Source: Flavobacterium fluvii (lineage in GTDB: Bacteria > Bacteroidota > Bacteroidia > Flavobacteriales > Flavobacteriaceae). From it: 64,000 bases of DNA. Location of the stretch: contig NZ_FQWB01000002.1 of NCBI RefSeq assembly GCF_900129545.1, positions 62,001-126,000 of the forward strand, written 5' to 3'. Each line of letters starts with the position of its first letter. Positions within the stretch are counted from its first letter, which is position 1. The position numbers and the translations under genes were made by a program. Of the stretch, positions 14,971 through 24,353 are shown piece after piece. The notes under the pieces were generated by a model. That model worked only from the letters and a program-made list of their open reading frames with translations. It did not search any database and was not told the origin of the DNA.

Positions 14971-17418
14971 TTATATGTTTCCAATTCGGATTACGTCGGC
15001 AAAAATTCCGGAAGCCGTAACGGCTGCACCGGCACCGGCACCTTTTATCAACAAAGGTTGGTCAATGTATCGGTCGGTGTAAAATTGCACGATATTGTCT
15101 TTTCCTTCCAAATTATAGAACGGACTTTCTTTCGGGATAAATTCCAAACCAACGCTGGCTTTTCCGTTTTCGAAAGTGGCGACGTATTTCAAACGACAAT
15201 CTTTTGCTTTTGCTTCTGCCAATAAATTCTCGAAATGGGCCGCATTTTTTATCAATGATTTGAAAAAATCTTCGTTGTTGGTTGTTGCCAAACATTCAGC
15301 CGGCAAGAATGATCTGTTGGCAATGTCTTCGATGTCGAATTGGTAACCGCTTTCGCGAATTAAAATCAAAATCTTTCTGGCAACGTCCACGCCGCTCAAG
15401 TCGATTTTTGGGTCAGGCTCCGTGAATCCTTGAACTCCCGCTTCTTTTACCACATCGTGGAAAGAATTGTTTTCGTCAAAATTGTTGAAAATAAAGTTCA
15501 AACTTCCTGACAATACCGCTTGTATTTTGTTCACTTTATCGCCTGAAGCAATCAAATGCTTCAAGGTGTCGATGATAGGCAATCCTGCACCCACATTGGT
15601 TTCAAACAAGAAAGGCGCATTGAATTGACGGGAAAGGTTTTTTAGTTTTTTGTAATTGTCGTAAGCCGATGAACAAGCAATTTTGTTGCAGGTAACCACG
15701 GCAACGTTTTGTTTCAAATATTGCTCATAAGTTTCGGAAACTTCTTGATTGGCCGTAATGTCCACGAAAATACTGTTGCGCAAATTGAGTGCTTTTACTT
15801 TTGCAATAAAAGCTTCCTTGTCGGCTGTTTCTCCATTTTTCAATAGCAATTGCCAGTCTTTTAAAGGAATTCCATCTTCGTCAAAAAACATTTTTCTGGA
15901 ATTGGACACAGCCACAACTCTCAGGTTTATTTTTAGGTTTTCCTTCAGGAATTTCTTTTGTTGGCTGATTTGTTCGATGAATTTTTCACCCACGTTTCCA
16001 ACTCCCATCACGAACAAGTTCAATTGTTTGGTGTTTTCCTCGAAGAAGTTTTCGTGAAGCGTGTTCAATGCTTTTTTGACGTCTCTTTCGTTGATGACCG
16101 CTGAAATGTTTCTTTCGGAAGCACCTTGCGCAATCGCACGGATGTTGACGTTGTTTTTACCCAAAGTGCTGAACATTCGACCGCTCAAACCTTGGTGGTT
16201 TTTCATGTTTTCGCCTACCAAAGCAATGATGCAAAGGTCAGTTTCCGCAATGCAAGGGTCGATTTTGTTTTGGGCAATTTCAACCGCAAAGGCTTTGTTG
16301 ATGGCATTCTCTGCTTTTTCTGAATCGGAATTCAAAATTCCAATGCAAATAGAATGTTCTGACGAAGCTTGAGTAATGAAAATCACGTTGATGTTTTCCT
16401 GTGACAACACTTCGAAAAGTCTTTTGGAAGAACCGGCAACACCAATCATTCCTGAACCCTCCAGCGTGATCAAGGTAATGTTTTCGATATGGCTAATCCC
16501 TTTTACCGGATTGGTGTTGGATACCACTTTATCTGAAATCAATGTTCCTTCTGATTCTGGTTCGAAAGTGTTTTTGATTAGAATAGGAATGTTTTTTCTC
16601 AAAACCGGTTGAATCGTTGGAGGATACAATACTTTGGCACCAAAATGCGACAACTCCATTGCTTCTTGATAGGAAATGTTGGCAATAGGTTGGGCTTGTT
16701 TCACGATTTTAGGATTGGCGGTAAACATTCCGTTTACGTCAGTCCAGATTTCCAATTTGGTTGCGTCCAAGGCAGCAGCGATGATGGCGGCGGTGTAATC
16801 GGAACCTCCGCGTCCCAAAGTAGTGCCAATTCCGTCATTTGTTGCGGCGATGAAGCCTGGGATTACCACTATTTGCGCTTCATTCGAAGCAAAATAATCG
16901 GCAATTAATTCATTTGTAACATCAAAAATCACGGCAGCTTTGCCATAATTGTTGTTGGTTTTTATCAATTCACGGCTGTCTTTGTAACCGTAATTTTTGT
17001 CGTGTTGTTTGAAGGCTTCGGCAATGATGTAGGAAGACAATAATTCGCCAAAACTTAAAATGGTGTCTGAAGTTCTTGGGGATAATTCGCCAAGGAGAAA
17101 ACAACCGTCCAACAAGGTTTCGAGGTGGTTGATAATTCTTTTGATGTGGCTCAAAGAACTGCTTTGCTCGCTAACGGGAATCAATTCCTTGATGGCATCC
17201 AGGTGTTTTTTCTCGATTTCGGCCACGACTTCCTTGAAATTTTCGTCGTTTGAAGCGGCTTTTTGGGAGGCGAGAACCAATAAATCAGTAACTTTGGTAA
17301 AAGCGGAAACAACCACAACCAGTTTGTCTTGTTTTGCTTTGTTGAGGACTATATCTAAAACGAGTTTAATATTTTGTGCATTGGCTACAGAAGTTCCGCC
17401 AAATTTTAATACTTTCAT
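14971..17418 (-). CDS. thrA: Bifunctional aspartate kinase / homoserine dehydrogenase I
   Basis: Catalyses the first and third steps from aspartate to threonine. The 815-residue fusion has the kinase start MKVLKFGGTSVA, TTLGRGGSDYTA (199-210), tandem ACT domains at about 310-450 (including QGASERNISAVI at 431-442) for threonine feedback, then the dehydrogenase NAD(P) motif GVGNVGEKF (472-480) and a C-terminal catalytic domain ending in IKGAGAGAAVTASGIFADVIRI-type sequence. First structural gene of thrABC; a 33-codon poly-threonine leader 104 bases upstream suggests attenuation control. Confidence 0.96.
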   Translation of the reverse strand: MKVLKFGGTSVANAQNIKLVLDIVLNKAKQDKLVVVVSAFTKVTDLLVLASQKAASNDENFKEVVAEIEKKHLDAIKELIPVSEQSSSLSHIKRIINHLETLLDGCFLLGELSPRTSDTILSFGELLSSYIIAEAFKQHDKNYGYKDSRELIKTNNNYGKAAVIFDVTNELIADYFASNEAQIVVIPGFIAATNDGIGTTLGRGGSDYTAAIIAAALDATKLEIWTDVNGMFTANPKIVKQAQPIANISYQEAMELSHFGAKVLYPPTIQPVLRKNIPILIKNTFEPESEGTLISDKVVSNTNPVKGISHIENITLITLEGSGMIGVAGSSKRLFEVLSQENINVIFITQASSEHSICIGILNSDSEKAENAINKAFAVEIAQNKIDPCIAETDLCIIALVGENMKNHQGLSGRMFSTLGKNNVNIRAIAQGASERNISAVINERDVKKALNTLHENFFEENTKQLNLFVMGVGNVGEKFIEQISQQKKFLKENLKINLRVVAVSNSRKMFFDEDGIPLKDWQLLLKNGETADKEAFIAKVKALNLRNSIFVDITANQEVSETYEQYLKQNVAVVTCNKIACSSAYDNYKKLKNLSRQFNAPFLFETNVGAGLPIIDTLKHLIASGDKVNKIQAVLSGSLNFIFNNFDENNSFHDVVKEAGVQGFTEPDPKIDLSGVDVARKILILIRESGYQFDIEDIANRSFLPAECLATTNNEDFFKSLIKNAAHFENLLAEAKAKDCRLKYVATFENGKASVGLEFIPKESPFYNLEGKDNIVQFYTDRYIDQPLLIKGAGAGAAVTASGIFADVIRIGNI

Positions 17419-17522
17419 TTTGTTGTTTTTATTTAAAAATGCAAATGGTTTTTATACACCTATGAACTCTCTTCATTTAGAAAAAAGTACAAAAACTGGA
17501 TTATATGTAAAAATGTATACCC

Positions 17523-17624
17523 CTAAAGGGTAGTAGTAGTTGTAGTAGTGGTGGTGGTAATAGCACAAACTGCCCAAGTTTGGGTAGTCATCGAAGAGTG
17601 ATATGTGTTGCTGTTGTTTGCCAT
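17523..17624 (-). CDS. thrL: Threonine operon leader peptide (ten consecutive Thr codons)
   Basis: ATG at 17624 opens a 33-codon frame ending in TAG at 17523-17525, in the orientation of thrA and 104 bases before its start. It encodes MANNSNTYHSSMTTQ, then TWAVCAI, then ten threonines and a leucine; thirteen threonines lie in the last 21 residues. This is the hallmark of an amino-acid attenuator: ribosome stalling at uncharged tRNA-Thr would change mRNA folding before thrA. Short hairpins (CAAACT/AGTTTG at 17566-17582, and CCC/GGG around the stop) could take part. It is analogous to E. coli thrL but not obviously homologous. I see no classic GC-rich terminator between it and thrA, so translation- or Rho-based control is possible. 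Confidence 0.85.
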   Translation of the reverse strand: MANNSNTYHSSMTTQTWAVCAITTTTTTTTTTL

Positions 17625-17634
17625 TTTGATTTTT

Positions 17635-17664
17635 CAAAAGTACAGTTTTTTACAAAACTACAAA
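17635..17664 (-). promoter_or_regulatory. Promoter for the thr leader and operon
   Basis: Minus strand TTTG (17661-17664), an 18-base spacer, then TACTTTTG (17635-17642). This would start RNA only about 5 bases before the leader ATG. A second -7-like box TAGTTTTG (17653-17660) overlaps and would leave about 23 bases. Confidence 0.6.
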
Positions 17665-17796
17665 ACCTTTAGTCCTGTTTTTGCGAATATTTCAAAAAAC
17701 ACTAGGCTAAAAAAAGAATATGAATTATTTAACCTTTAAATTTTGCTTTTTAATATTGATTTATTGAATTTTGATCTCTCTAAAGCCTGTAGTTAA

Positions 17797-19311
17797 ATGG
17801 ATAATACACATTATATAAGTACTGAAGTTCTTTCCTTGGAAAGCTTGCAAAAAATTGTTTCGTATCATAAATCGCTGGCATTGTCCGATGAGGCGAGGGT
17901 TAATATTCAAAAATGCAGGGATTATCTTGACAAGAAAATGGCTTCGAAAACGAAACCCATTTATGGCATCAATACCGGTTTTGGCGCTCTTTGCAACGTT
18001 AAAATTTCCAAAGAAAACCTTTCAAAGCTTCAAGAAAATTTGGTTAAGTCGCATTCTTGTGGCACGGGAGACGAAGTGCCGACCGAGATTGTCAAATTGA
18101 TGTTGTTGCTCAAGATTCAATCCTTGAGTTATGGTCATTCCGGGATTCAATTGCAAACTGTCGAGCGTTTGGTCGATTTTTACAACAATGATATTTTACC
18201 CATAGTTTATACCCAAGGTTCGCTTGGCGCTTCCGGCGATTTGGCTCCGTTGGCCCATTTAGCCTTGCCGTTATTGGGTGAGGGAGAAGTGAATTTTGAA
18301 GGAAAAAGAATCCATTCCAGCGAAATTTTGAAGCAATTTAATTGGGAACCCATCGTGCTTCAATCCAAGGAAGGCTTGGCTTTGTTGAACGGAACCCAGT
18401 TTATGAGTGCTTATGGTGCCCATATTTTGATGAAAGCCAACAAGTTTTCTTATTTGGCAGATTTGATAGGAACCATTTCCTTGGAGGCATTCGACGGAAG
18501 GATAGAACCATTCCACGAGTTGATTCATTTTATTCGTCCGCACAAAGGGCAAATCGTTACGGCCAATAGGGTGAAAGGATTTTTGGAAGGCAGCGAAATC
18601 ATCAACCAAGAAAAAAAATATGTTCAGGATCCGTATTCCTTTCGATGTATTCCACAGGTTCACGGTGCTTCGAAAGACGCCATTGATTACGTCAAAAAAG
18701 TTTTCAAGACCGAAATCAATTCGGTGACGGACAATCCCAATATTTTTGTCGAAAGCGACCAGATTATTTCCGGAGGGAATTTCCACGGACAGCCTTTGGC
18801 TTTGGCCCTGGATTTTATGGCCATTGCCTTGGCGGAATTGGGCAGTATTTCCGAAAGGAGAACTTTTCAATTGGTGTCGGGTTTGCGAAATCTTCCCGCC
18901 TTTTTGGTGCATAATCCCGGTTTGAATTCGGGTTTGATGATTCCACAATACACGGCCGCGAGTATTGTCAGCCAGAACAAACAGCTGGCAACACCGTCCA
19001 GCGTGGACAGCATCGTGTCGAGCAATGGGCAGGAAGACCACGTGAGCATGGGAGCCAATGGCGCGACAAAAGCCTTGAAAGTGATGGAAAACCTGGAGCG
19101 TATTTTGGCCATCGAATTGATGAATGCTTCCCAAGCCATTGAATACAGGAGACCATTGGAGTCAAGTGATTTTATCGAAATGTTTTTGAAAGCCTATCGA
19201 GAGGAAGTTCCTTTGGTGGAAGAGGATCGAATCTTGCACTATGATATTGAGAAAACGATTACGTTTTTGAACAGTTTTGAAATAGAAGAGGATTTGTTAA
19301 CAATTACTTAA
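17797..19311 (+). CDS. hutH: Histidine ammonia-lyase
   Basis: Converts histidine to urocanate and ammonia. The 504-residue product has the MIO-forming Ala145-Ser146-Gly147 in GSLGASGDLAPLAHLAL, YGINTGFGAL near residue 56, NGTQFMSAYG and the C-terminal SMGANGATKAL. Length is normal. No hutU, hutI or hutG genes are adjacent. In Bacteroidota related lyases can also act on tyrosine or phenylalanine, or prime flexirubin-type pigments; the residue just after GFG (Ala63) is not diagnostic by eye. Confidence 0.88.
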   Translation: MDNTHYISTEVLSLESLQKIVSYHKSLALSDEARVNIQKCRDYLDKKMASKTKPIYGINTGFGALCNVKISKENLSKLQENLVKSHSCGTGDEVPTEIVKLMLLLKIQSLSYGHSGIQLQTVERLVDFYNNDILPIVYTQGSLGASGDLAPLAHLALPLLGEGEVNFEGKRIHSSEILKQFNWEPIVLQSKEGLALLNGTQFMSAYGAHILMKANKFSYLADLIGTISLEAFDGRIEPFHELIHFIRPHKGQIVTANRVKGFLEGSEIINQEKKYVQDPYSFRCIPQVHGASKDAIDYVKKVFKTEINSVTDNPNIFVESDQIISGGNFHGQPLALALDFMAIALAELGSISERRTFQLVSGLRNLPAFLVHNPGLNSGLMIPQYTAASIVSQNKQLATPSSVDSIVSSNGQEDHVSMGANGATKALKVMENLERILAIELMNASQAIEYRRPLESSDFIEMFLKAYREEVPLVEEDRILHYDIEKTITFLNSFEIEEDLLTIT

Positions 19312-19359
19312 CATTAGCGTAAAATAAAGCAGTAATTTTGCTCCATAAAAAAAGATAAA

Positions 19360-20004
19360 ATGTCAATAAATAGTATTTTTCAATTTTTGGTTCCAAAAGA
19401 CAAAAAATTCTTTCCGCTTTTTGAGGAAGCATCTGCCAATTTAGTTCAACTAGCTTCCATTTTACACGAAGCCGTCAATCTTCCCTTGAAAGAAAGAAAT
19501 GAACTTTTTTCGAAAATAGACGAATTAGAACAAAAAGGGGAAGATATCACGCGTCTCACCAATCTCGAATTGAGTAGAAACTTCATCACGCCATTCGACA
19601 GGGAAGACATTCACTCCTTGATTACTTCGATAGATTATGTTGCCGACAACCTTCATGGTGCAGCCAGTAGAATGCGTTTGTACCAAGTGGACAAGATCAC
19701 GAAATCCATCCGAAAATTGACCGAAATTAATCTGGATGCCTGTCAGCATATTGATACTGCGGTTCAAGAGTTGAGAGATTTGATAAAAATGAAGAACATC
19801 ACTTCTGCTTGTGCCAAAATCAGTAAACTGGAAGCTAAATCGGATAACGTTTACGATAAAGCCGTGGCCGATCTTTTTGAAAATGAAACCGATGCCAAGA
19901 ACATCATCAAATACAAAGAAGTATTGTCAGTGTTGGAAACGGCAACCGACAAATGCAAAAGAGTAGCGAGTGTTTTAGAATCTATTTCTGTAAAACATTC
20001 GTAA
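19360..20004 (+). CDS. DUF47 family PhoU-like protein (Pit accessory)
   Basis: 214 residues, all-helical, PhoU-like DUF47 domain. SINSIFQFLVPKDKKFFPLF starts it, and the helix with PFDREDIHSLITSIDYVADN (around residue 77) is the family core with its acidic metal-binding cluster. Such proteins sit beside Pit transporters and are thought to regulate phosphate uptake. It ends 36 bases before the Pit gene, so the pair is an operon. A TAATTTTG box lies at 19333-19340 about 20 bases ahead. Confidence 0.88.
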   Translation: MSINSIFQFLVPKDKKFFPLFEEASANLVQLASILHEAVNLPLKERNELFSKIDELEQKGEDITRLTNLELSRNFITPFDREDIHSLITSIDYVADNLHGAASRMRLYQVDKITKSIRKLTEINLDACQHIDTAVQELRDLIKMKNITSACAKISKLEAKSDNVYDKAVADLFENETDAKNIIKYKEVLSVLETATDKCKRVASVLESISVKHS

Positions 20005-20040
20005 TAATTTCGAAAATTTTTCAATTTTTCAATTCAAATT

Positions 20041-21393
20041 ATGGAATTTACTCTACTAATTGTCATTATAGTATTGGCTTTAATCTTTGATTACATTAAT
20101 GGTTTTCATGATGCCGCCAATGCCATTGCCACTGTTGTTGCCACAAAAGTATTGACGCCTTTTCAAGCGGTACTTTGGGCTGCTTTTTTTAATTTTCTGG
20201 CCTATTGGGTTTTTGGTTTTGGCGTTGCCGATACTGTTGCCAAAACGGCCCATACGATGGAGATTAATCTTGTTGTCATACTTGCCGGTGTCATTGCGGC
20301 CATTTGTTGGAATTTATTGACCTGGTGGTTGGGTATTCCGTCCAGTTCTTCACATACTTTAATTGGAGGTTTTGCCGGTGCTGCCATTGCCCACGCCATC
20401 GTGGTTCACGGTTTCTCGGGATATGTTGCCGAAGATGGGACTATTGCCCACTGGTATGATATTGTGAGTTGGTATAAAGCAGGAAAGGATGGAGGCATGC
20501 CGTCTGGAGTTTTGATTATCGTTGCCTTTATTGTTTTGGCGCCATTATTGGGAGCCATGGCTTCTTATCTAATTTCTATTTGGCTGTTGAATGCTTCCAA
20601 GAAAAGTATTTTGCCCAAGTTGTTTACGATCGCTTTAATGATTGGCACAATTGTTTTTATTTACTCTCAAATGATTCCTTATGAAACCATTGTCAAAGAC
20701 GGAGGAGAACCTCGTTTTGAGTCGTCTGTTTTTTGGAGTGTCGTATTTGAGGCGCACAACATAAAATGGTTTTTGGTAGGCTTTATCATATTGTCCATTT
20801 CACTATTTGCCTTGATATTTAGCAGCTTAAATTTGCATCAGGCTGATGGGGCTTTGAAGAAAATGCAATTATTGTCTTCGGCGGCTTTTAGTTTGGGTCA
20901 CGGGGGTAACGATTCGCAAAAAGTAATGGGTATCATTGCAGCGGCAGTTGCTGTTTATATTCACACTAGTGGCGTGGCGCAAGAAACTTTGCCAGCTTGG
21001 CTGGATGTTGTTCTTCCTTCGGATGATGGTGCATTTAAAATGCCTGCTTGGATTCCGTTAGCTTGTTATTCTGCAATTGCTGCAGGAACATTGAGTGGTG
21101 GTTGGAAAATTGTAAAAACAATGGGTTCCAAAATCACGAAAGTATCATCCTTTGAAGGGGTTGCCGCCGAGACAGCAGGAGCTTTGACATTATATTTCAC
21201 GGAACATTTCAAAGTGCCGGTGAGTACCACGCACACCATTACAGGTTCGATTATTGGAGTTGGTTTGACCAAACGTGTTTCGGCAGTTCGTTGGGGTGTA
21301 ACGGTTAGTTTGCTTTGGGCTTGGGTATTGACGATTCCTGTTTCGGGATTGTTGGCCGCCTTTATTTATTATGTACTGAGTTTGTTTGTTTAA
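20041..21393 (+). CDS. Low-affinity inorganic phosphate transporter, Pit family
   Basis: 450-residue polytopic inner-membrane protein carrying phosphate with a cation. The two PiT signature repeats are visible: FDYINGFHDAANAIATVVAT near the N terminus and the inverted copy with SAAFSLGHGGNDSQKVMGII around residue 280, with GIPSSSSHTLIGGFAGAAIA and VPVSTTHTITGSIIGVG as the paired re-entrant loops. About ten membrane segments. Partner of the DUF47 protein just upstream; a strong terminator follows. Confidence 0.94.
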   Translation: MEFTLLIVIIVLALIFDYINGFHDAANAIATVVATKVLTPFQAVLWAAFFNFLAYWVFGFGVADTVAKTAHTMEINLVVILAGVIAAICWNLLTWWLGIPSSSSHTLIGGFAGAAIAHAIVVHGFSGYVAEDGTIAHWYDIVSWYKAGKDGGMPSGVLIIVAFIVLAPLLGAMASYLISIWLLNASKKSILPKLFTIALMIGTIVFIYSQMIPYETIVKDGGEPRFESSVFWSVVFEAHNIKWFLVGFIILSISLFALIFSSLNLHQADGALKKMQLLSSAAFSLGHGGNDSQKVMGIIAAAVAVYIHTSGVAQETLPAWLDVVLPSDDGAFKMPAWIPLACYSAIAAGTLSGGWKIVKTMGSKITKVSSFEGVAAETAGALTLYFTEHFKVPVSTTHTITGSIIGVGLTKRVSAVRWGVTVSLLWAWVLTIPVSGLLAAFIYYVLSLFV

Positions 21394-21411
21394 ATAGAAA
21401 CTTTTTTCATC

Positions 21412-21451
21412 AAAAAATCCCCTCAGCAGTTTTGTTGAGGGGATTTTTTTT
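21412..21451. terminator. Bidirectional terminator after pit
   Basis: AATCCCCTCA (21416-21425) pairs with TGAGGGGATT (21436-21445), flanked by A6 and T8 runs. It serves both pit and the convergent secreted-protein gene. Confidence 0.9.
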
Positions 21452-21464
21452 GGCTGATTTGTCT

Positions 21465-22094
21465 TTAATAAGGACTTTTTGCTGTCTTTGCTCCAGCAGG
21501 AAGTTCAAACATTTTAGGGTCTAATTTTGTTGGTTTTACTTCCGTTGCAATGCTTTCCAAAGTGAATTGAGCCGTGTCAATTATTGATTTCAAAGGCAAG
21601 GATTTTGATTTTGACAAATAGTCGGCCCAGTTGCCAAATTTGTGCTTGACGAACAGTTTTGGATTTACCGACAGTTTGGTGTTGAAGTAATATTTTTGTA
21701 CGCCACTTGTGCAGGTCAAAATCACTTCGTCACATTTGTAACCCAAAATTTCGATTACTTTTTTGTTGACTTCCACTTTTAAAACTTCGTCGCCTTGTAT
21801 GCTGCCGTCATTCCAAAGCAGCGTTTCGGAATTGGCCATTTTGATGTACAGTTTATTGTCTGTATTGCTGTATTGTTGCCATTGCACAAAAGTTCCGTTT
21901 GTGACGGATTTATAATCTCCCCCTTTTATGAAATATTCTTGGGTCGCTCCCAGCATTGTCGACCATTGTTGATCCGTAATTTTTGTGTTTTTAGTTTTGT
22001 ATGTGTTGGTGTACATTATTTTGCCTTCAAAATTTTGAGAGAATGTGGTTATTGTAAAAAATAATGCGGTTAGAATTAGAACTATTTTTCTCAT
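21465..22094 (-). CDS. Secreted protein, GLPGLI/DUF4412-like
   Basis: 209 residues with a signal peptide (MRKIVLILTALFFTITTFSQ). The mature domain has FEGKIMYTNTY, a glycine-poor beta-rich middle and GYKCDEVILTC followed by KYYFNTKLSVNP, the layout of Bacteroidota DUF4412/GLPGLI-type proteins, which are predicted to be lipocalin- or LolA-like beta structures. Function unknown. It ends at the Pit terminator and is preceded 23 bases upstream by another small secreted protein in the same direction, so they may share a transcript. Confidence 0.8.
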   Translation of the reverse strand: MRKIVLILTALFFTITTFSQNFEGKIMYTNTYKTKNTKITDQQWSTMLGATQEYFIKGGDYKSVTNGTFVQWQQYSNTDNKLYIKMANSETLLWNDGSIQGDEVLKVEVNKKVIEILGYKCDEVILTCTSGVQKYYFNTKLSVNPKLFVKHKFGNWADYLSKSKSLPLKSIIDTAQFTLESIATEVKPTKLDPKMFELPAGAKTAKSPY

Positions 22095-22117
22095 TTGTGA
22101 TGTTTATGGGTAGTTAA

Positions 22118-22645
22118 TTAATCTGTTAAACTATAAAGTATTTTTTGGAAGTCGGCTTTGAATTTATTTTTGTTCTCTTTACCGGTGTACGATAAAATTT
22201 TATAGAAAGAAGTCTTTGTTTCTACGATTCCAACCAAATAATATATTTCTGTTTTGGCATCTTTATCATAATATGTCGCATCAAATTCAGCAAAACTCAC
22301 ATCTCCTTTTTTCTGGTATTCAGGATATGAAATAGTTCTTTTTTTTTCGTCTTTTAGAAAATCTTTGGCGAAATCTTCGCAAAAATCATTTATTGAAGTG
22401 TAGTTTAGTTCTGCCAATAATAATTCCTCTTTATTGTCTTCAATGACAAAGCCATAAACATCTTTTACGGTACTTTTAAATTGTATTATGGAGGAATCAT
22501 TTAGACCAATCGTTTTGTTCATGTAGTCAGGTAAACTAATGGAAACAACGTGTCCAATTTTATATTCTTTGAGAGTTGTTTGAGCATAGTTGTTTGATGT
22601 TGTTAAAACTAAAATTAGCGTTAATGTTGCAATTATTCTTTTCAT
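22118..22645 (-). CDS. Small secreted protein of unknown function
   Basis: 175 residues from the ATG at 22645, which gives a clean signal peptide (MKRIIATLTLILVLTTSNNYAQ); the frame also opens ten codons earlier but this would bury it. The mature part (EYKIGHVVSISLPDYMNKT near its start, QKILYSLTD at its end) alternates short strands and helices, as in PsbP/MOG-like lipid-binding folds. No catalytic motif. A terminator-like hairpin lies directly upstream. Confidence 0.75.
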   Translation of the reverse strand: MKRIIATLTLILVLTTSNNYAQTTLKEYKIGHVVSISLPDYMNKTIGLNDSSIIQFKSTVKDVYGFVIEDNKEELLLAELNYTSINDFCEDFAKDFLKDEKKRTISYPEYQKKGDVSFAEFDATYYDKDAKTEIYYLVGIVETKTSFYKILSYTGKENKNKFKADFQKILYSLTD

Positions 22646-22685
22646 AAGTAAGTTAGTTGATTTTTTGAAAACCAAATGTAAAAAA

Positions 22686-22716
22686 AATCCTCAACTATTT
22701 TTGATGGCTGAGGATT
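22686..22716 (-). terminator. Terminator after the PepSY gene
   Basis: AATCCTCA (22686-22693) pairs with TGAGGATT (22709-22716); on the minus strand it ends in a T-run, about 20 bases past the PepSY stop. Confidence 0.75.
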
Positions 22717-22736
22717 AATTTTTAGTAGTATATTTT

Positions 22737-24338
22737 TTAATCTTTTCTCTTCAGAAACATGATTAAACCTAACACGCTAATTACCAAAATGGCTAATGCA
22801 ACTATAACGGTTGTTAAATCTCTAACATTTTTGCCTGCCCAATCCATGAATAAAAACTTGTGAAAGATGGCAAAAGAATAGCCTTCAATCCTGTCTGAAT
22901 TTTCTATGACTGCAGCCAGTCTTGAAGTGGATGTTTCAATGAAGTAAGTTGTTTCTTCGGGTGTGTCATACCCTAATTTTATGACTGGCAAACGTTTGTT
23001 GGCAAAACCATACTCCCGGCTTTCGAAGTCGGTTATAACTTTTGTTTCCAGCAAAGGAATGTTTTCAATTGACGGCTTGCTTTCCGTGTTACTGTCCATT
23101 TCGCAACAAGCTGGTTTTGCATCATCGTCACTGAAATACAAAGCCAGGAATTTGGCGTATTCCAAATCAAGATTTGGAGTTGTTTTGTTCGTTGTTGCGT
23201 TGATGTAAACCACTTCCGATTTTGGAATTTCTTTTTTATGCGATTCGGATTTTGAATGTGGTTTTGTGTCGTATTTGCTTTTGGCCAATGCCAATTGACA
23301 TCTGTAATAAACGCTGTCATTTAAGGCAATGATACTCGTGTTCTCCAACCGATTCCAGTCTAAAGCAAGAATATTGTTTGGAGTCAGGATGTCTTTGGTT
23401 TCGAAAACTGGTTCATAAACCATTTTGTCCAAAATGTACGGATTCCATTTTGTGGTGGCGTGATAGGCACCGCTAAAAGCAAAGGTCAAGGTGAATATCG
23501 AAATCCAAATTCCGATTTGTCGGTGGTATTTTCGGAGTCCTTTTTTGGGCTCCAACCGATCTGTTTTTTTGAATTGTTTCCAAAACAGGCCATAGATCAC
23601 GATTCCGCTCAAGGCAGAAAAAAAGATGATGGAAAGAAACAAAAACATCACGACAATGCGAATGCTGTTGTTGCCAATCCAATCTATAAAAGCCCAATTG
23701 TGGAAGGTGTCGAAAAACCATATATAAGCTTGTCTTGATTTTGGGTTGTAAGTGGCCAGCTTGCTGGAAGCCGTTTCCACATACACTTGCATTCCGTCCG
23801 GGCGATTGAAACTGGTTTTGTAAACGGGTAAATATCTGTTGACATATTTGTATTGCGAAGTGAATTCGGTGATGAATTCGGTTTTGTCGATGGTGTTTTT
23901 TTGGTCGTCCAAAAAGTATCGAGAAAGCCAATTGGCGTATTTTTGGTCTCCGTTTTCCAGTTTTTTTGCGGTTAAAGCATTGAAATAAACCAGTTCGTCT
24001 TTCGTGGTTTTTACTTGATAATAACTGGTGTTGTCAAACGAAACGATCCTGAAATTCTTGAACTCGGTTATCTTGTTTTTTTCTAAAACTTCTTGTAAGG
24101 ATAGTGTCAGTTGGGTTTTGTCAATTGGTTTTGTTTCCAAGCGTTCGTTGGCGATGGTGGGCTTGAAAAAATGAGCCATAAACGGGTGCATTAATCCGGA
24201 CAAGGTCCAGAATATCACTGGGATTATCGTGATAATCCCAATAATGCGATGCCAAGCGTATATTTTTTGCTTGATTTTTTTGACGAACTTGGAATCCTTC
24301 TTTTTTGAAGATTTTTTTTCTTTTGGTATGTTGCTCAT
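22737..24338 (-). CDS. PepSY-associated TM domain protein (PiuB-like, metal/siderophore uptake)
   Basis: 533 residues from the ATG at 24338 (a GTG seven codons earlier is less likely, lying in a repeat). After a lysine-rich start comes IKQKIYAWHRIIGIITIIPV, the first helix of the PepSY_TM family, with histidines in and around helices (WHR, YHRQIGIW, YHATTKWNPY) that bind haem in related reductases. Four main membrane helices alternate with large periplasmic PepSY-like parts. A CCEMD stretch around residue 405 is an unusual cysteine pair. The gene follows the TonB-dependent receptor in the same direction with a 65-base gap, so it most likely reduces or moves the metal that receptor imports. 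Confidence 0.85.
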   Translation of the reverse strand: MSNIPKEKKSSKKKDSKFVKKIKQKIYAWHRIIGIITIIPVIFWTLSGLMHPFMAHFFKPTIANERLETKPIDKTQLTLSLQEVLEKNKITEFKNFRIVSFDNTSYYQVKTTKDELVYFNALTAKKLENGDQKYANWLSRYFLDDQKNTIDKTEFITEFTSQYKYVNRYLPVYKTSFNRPDGMQVYVETASSKLATYNPKSRQAYIWFFDTFHNWAFIDWIGNNSIRIVVMFLFLSIIFFSALSGIVIYGLFWKQFKKTDRLEPKKGLRKYHRQIGIWISIFTLTFAFSGAYHATTKWNPYILDKMVYEPVFETKDILTPNNILALDWNRLENTSIIALNDSVYYRCQLALAKSKYDTKPHSKSESHKKEIPKSEVVYINATTNKTTPNLDLEYAKFLALYFSDDDAKPACCEMDSNTESKPSIENIPLLETKVITDFESREYGFANKRLPVIKLGYDTPEETTYFIETSTSRLAAVIENSDRIEGYSFAIFHKFLFMDWAGKNVRDLTTVIVALAILVISVLGLIMFLKRKD

Positions 24339-24353
24339 TGTTGTTTTATTTTT

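Larger units (their letters stand above)
17419..17796. other. Divergent thrA-hutH intergenic region
   Basis: 378 bases between divergent genes. It holds the threonine leader peptide, its promoter boxes and T-rich DNA between leader and thrA. On the hutH side I see only AT-rich sequence and no convincing TAnnTTTG box. Confidence 0.6.

Noticed and set aside
18271-19134. 287-codon minus-strand frame
   Set aside because: Antisense to hutH, which carries the MIO motif and full-length family sequence.
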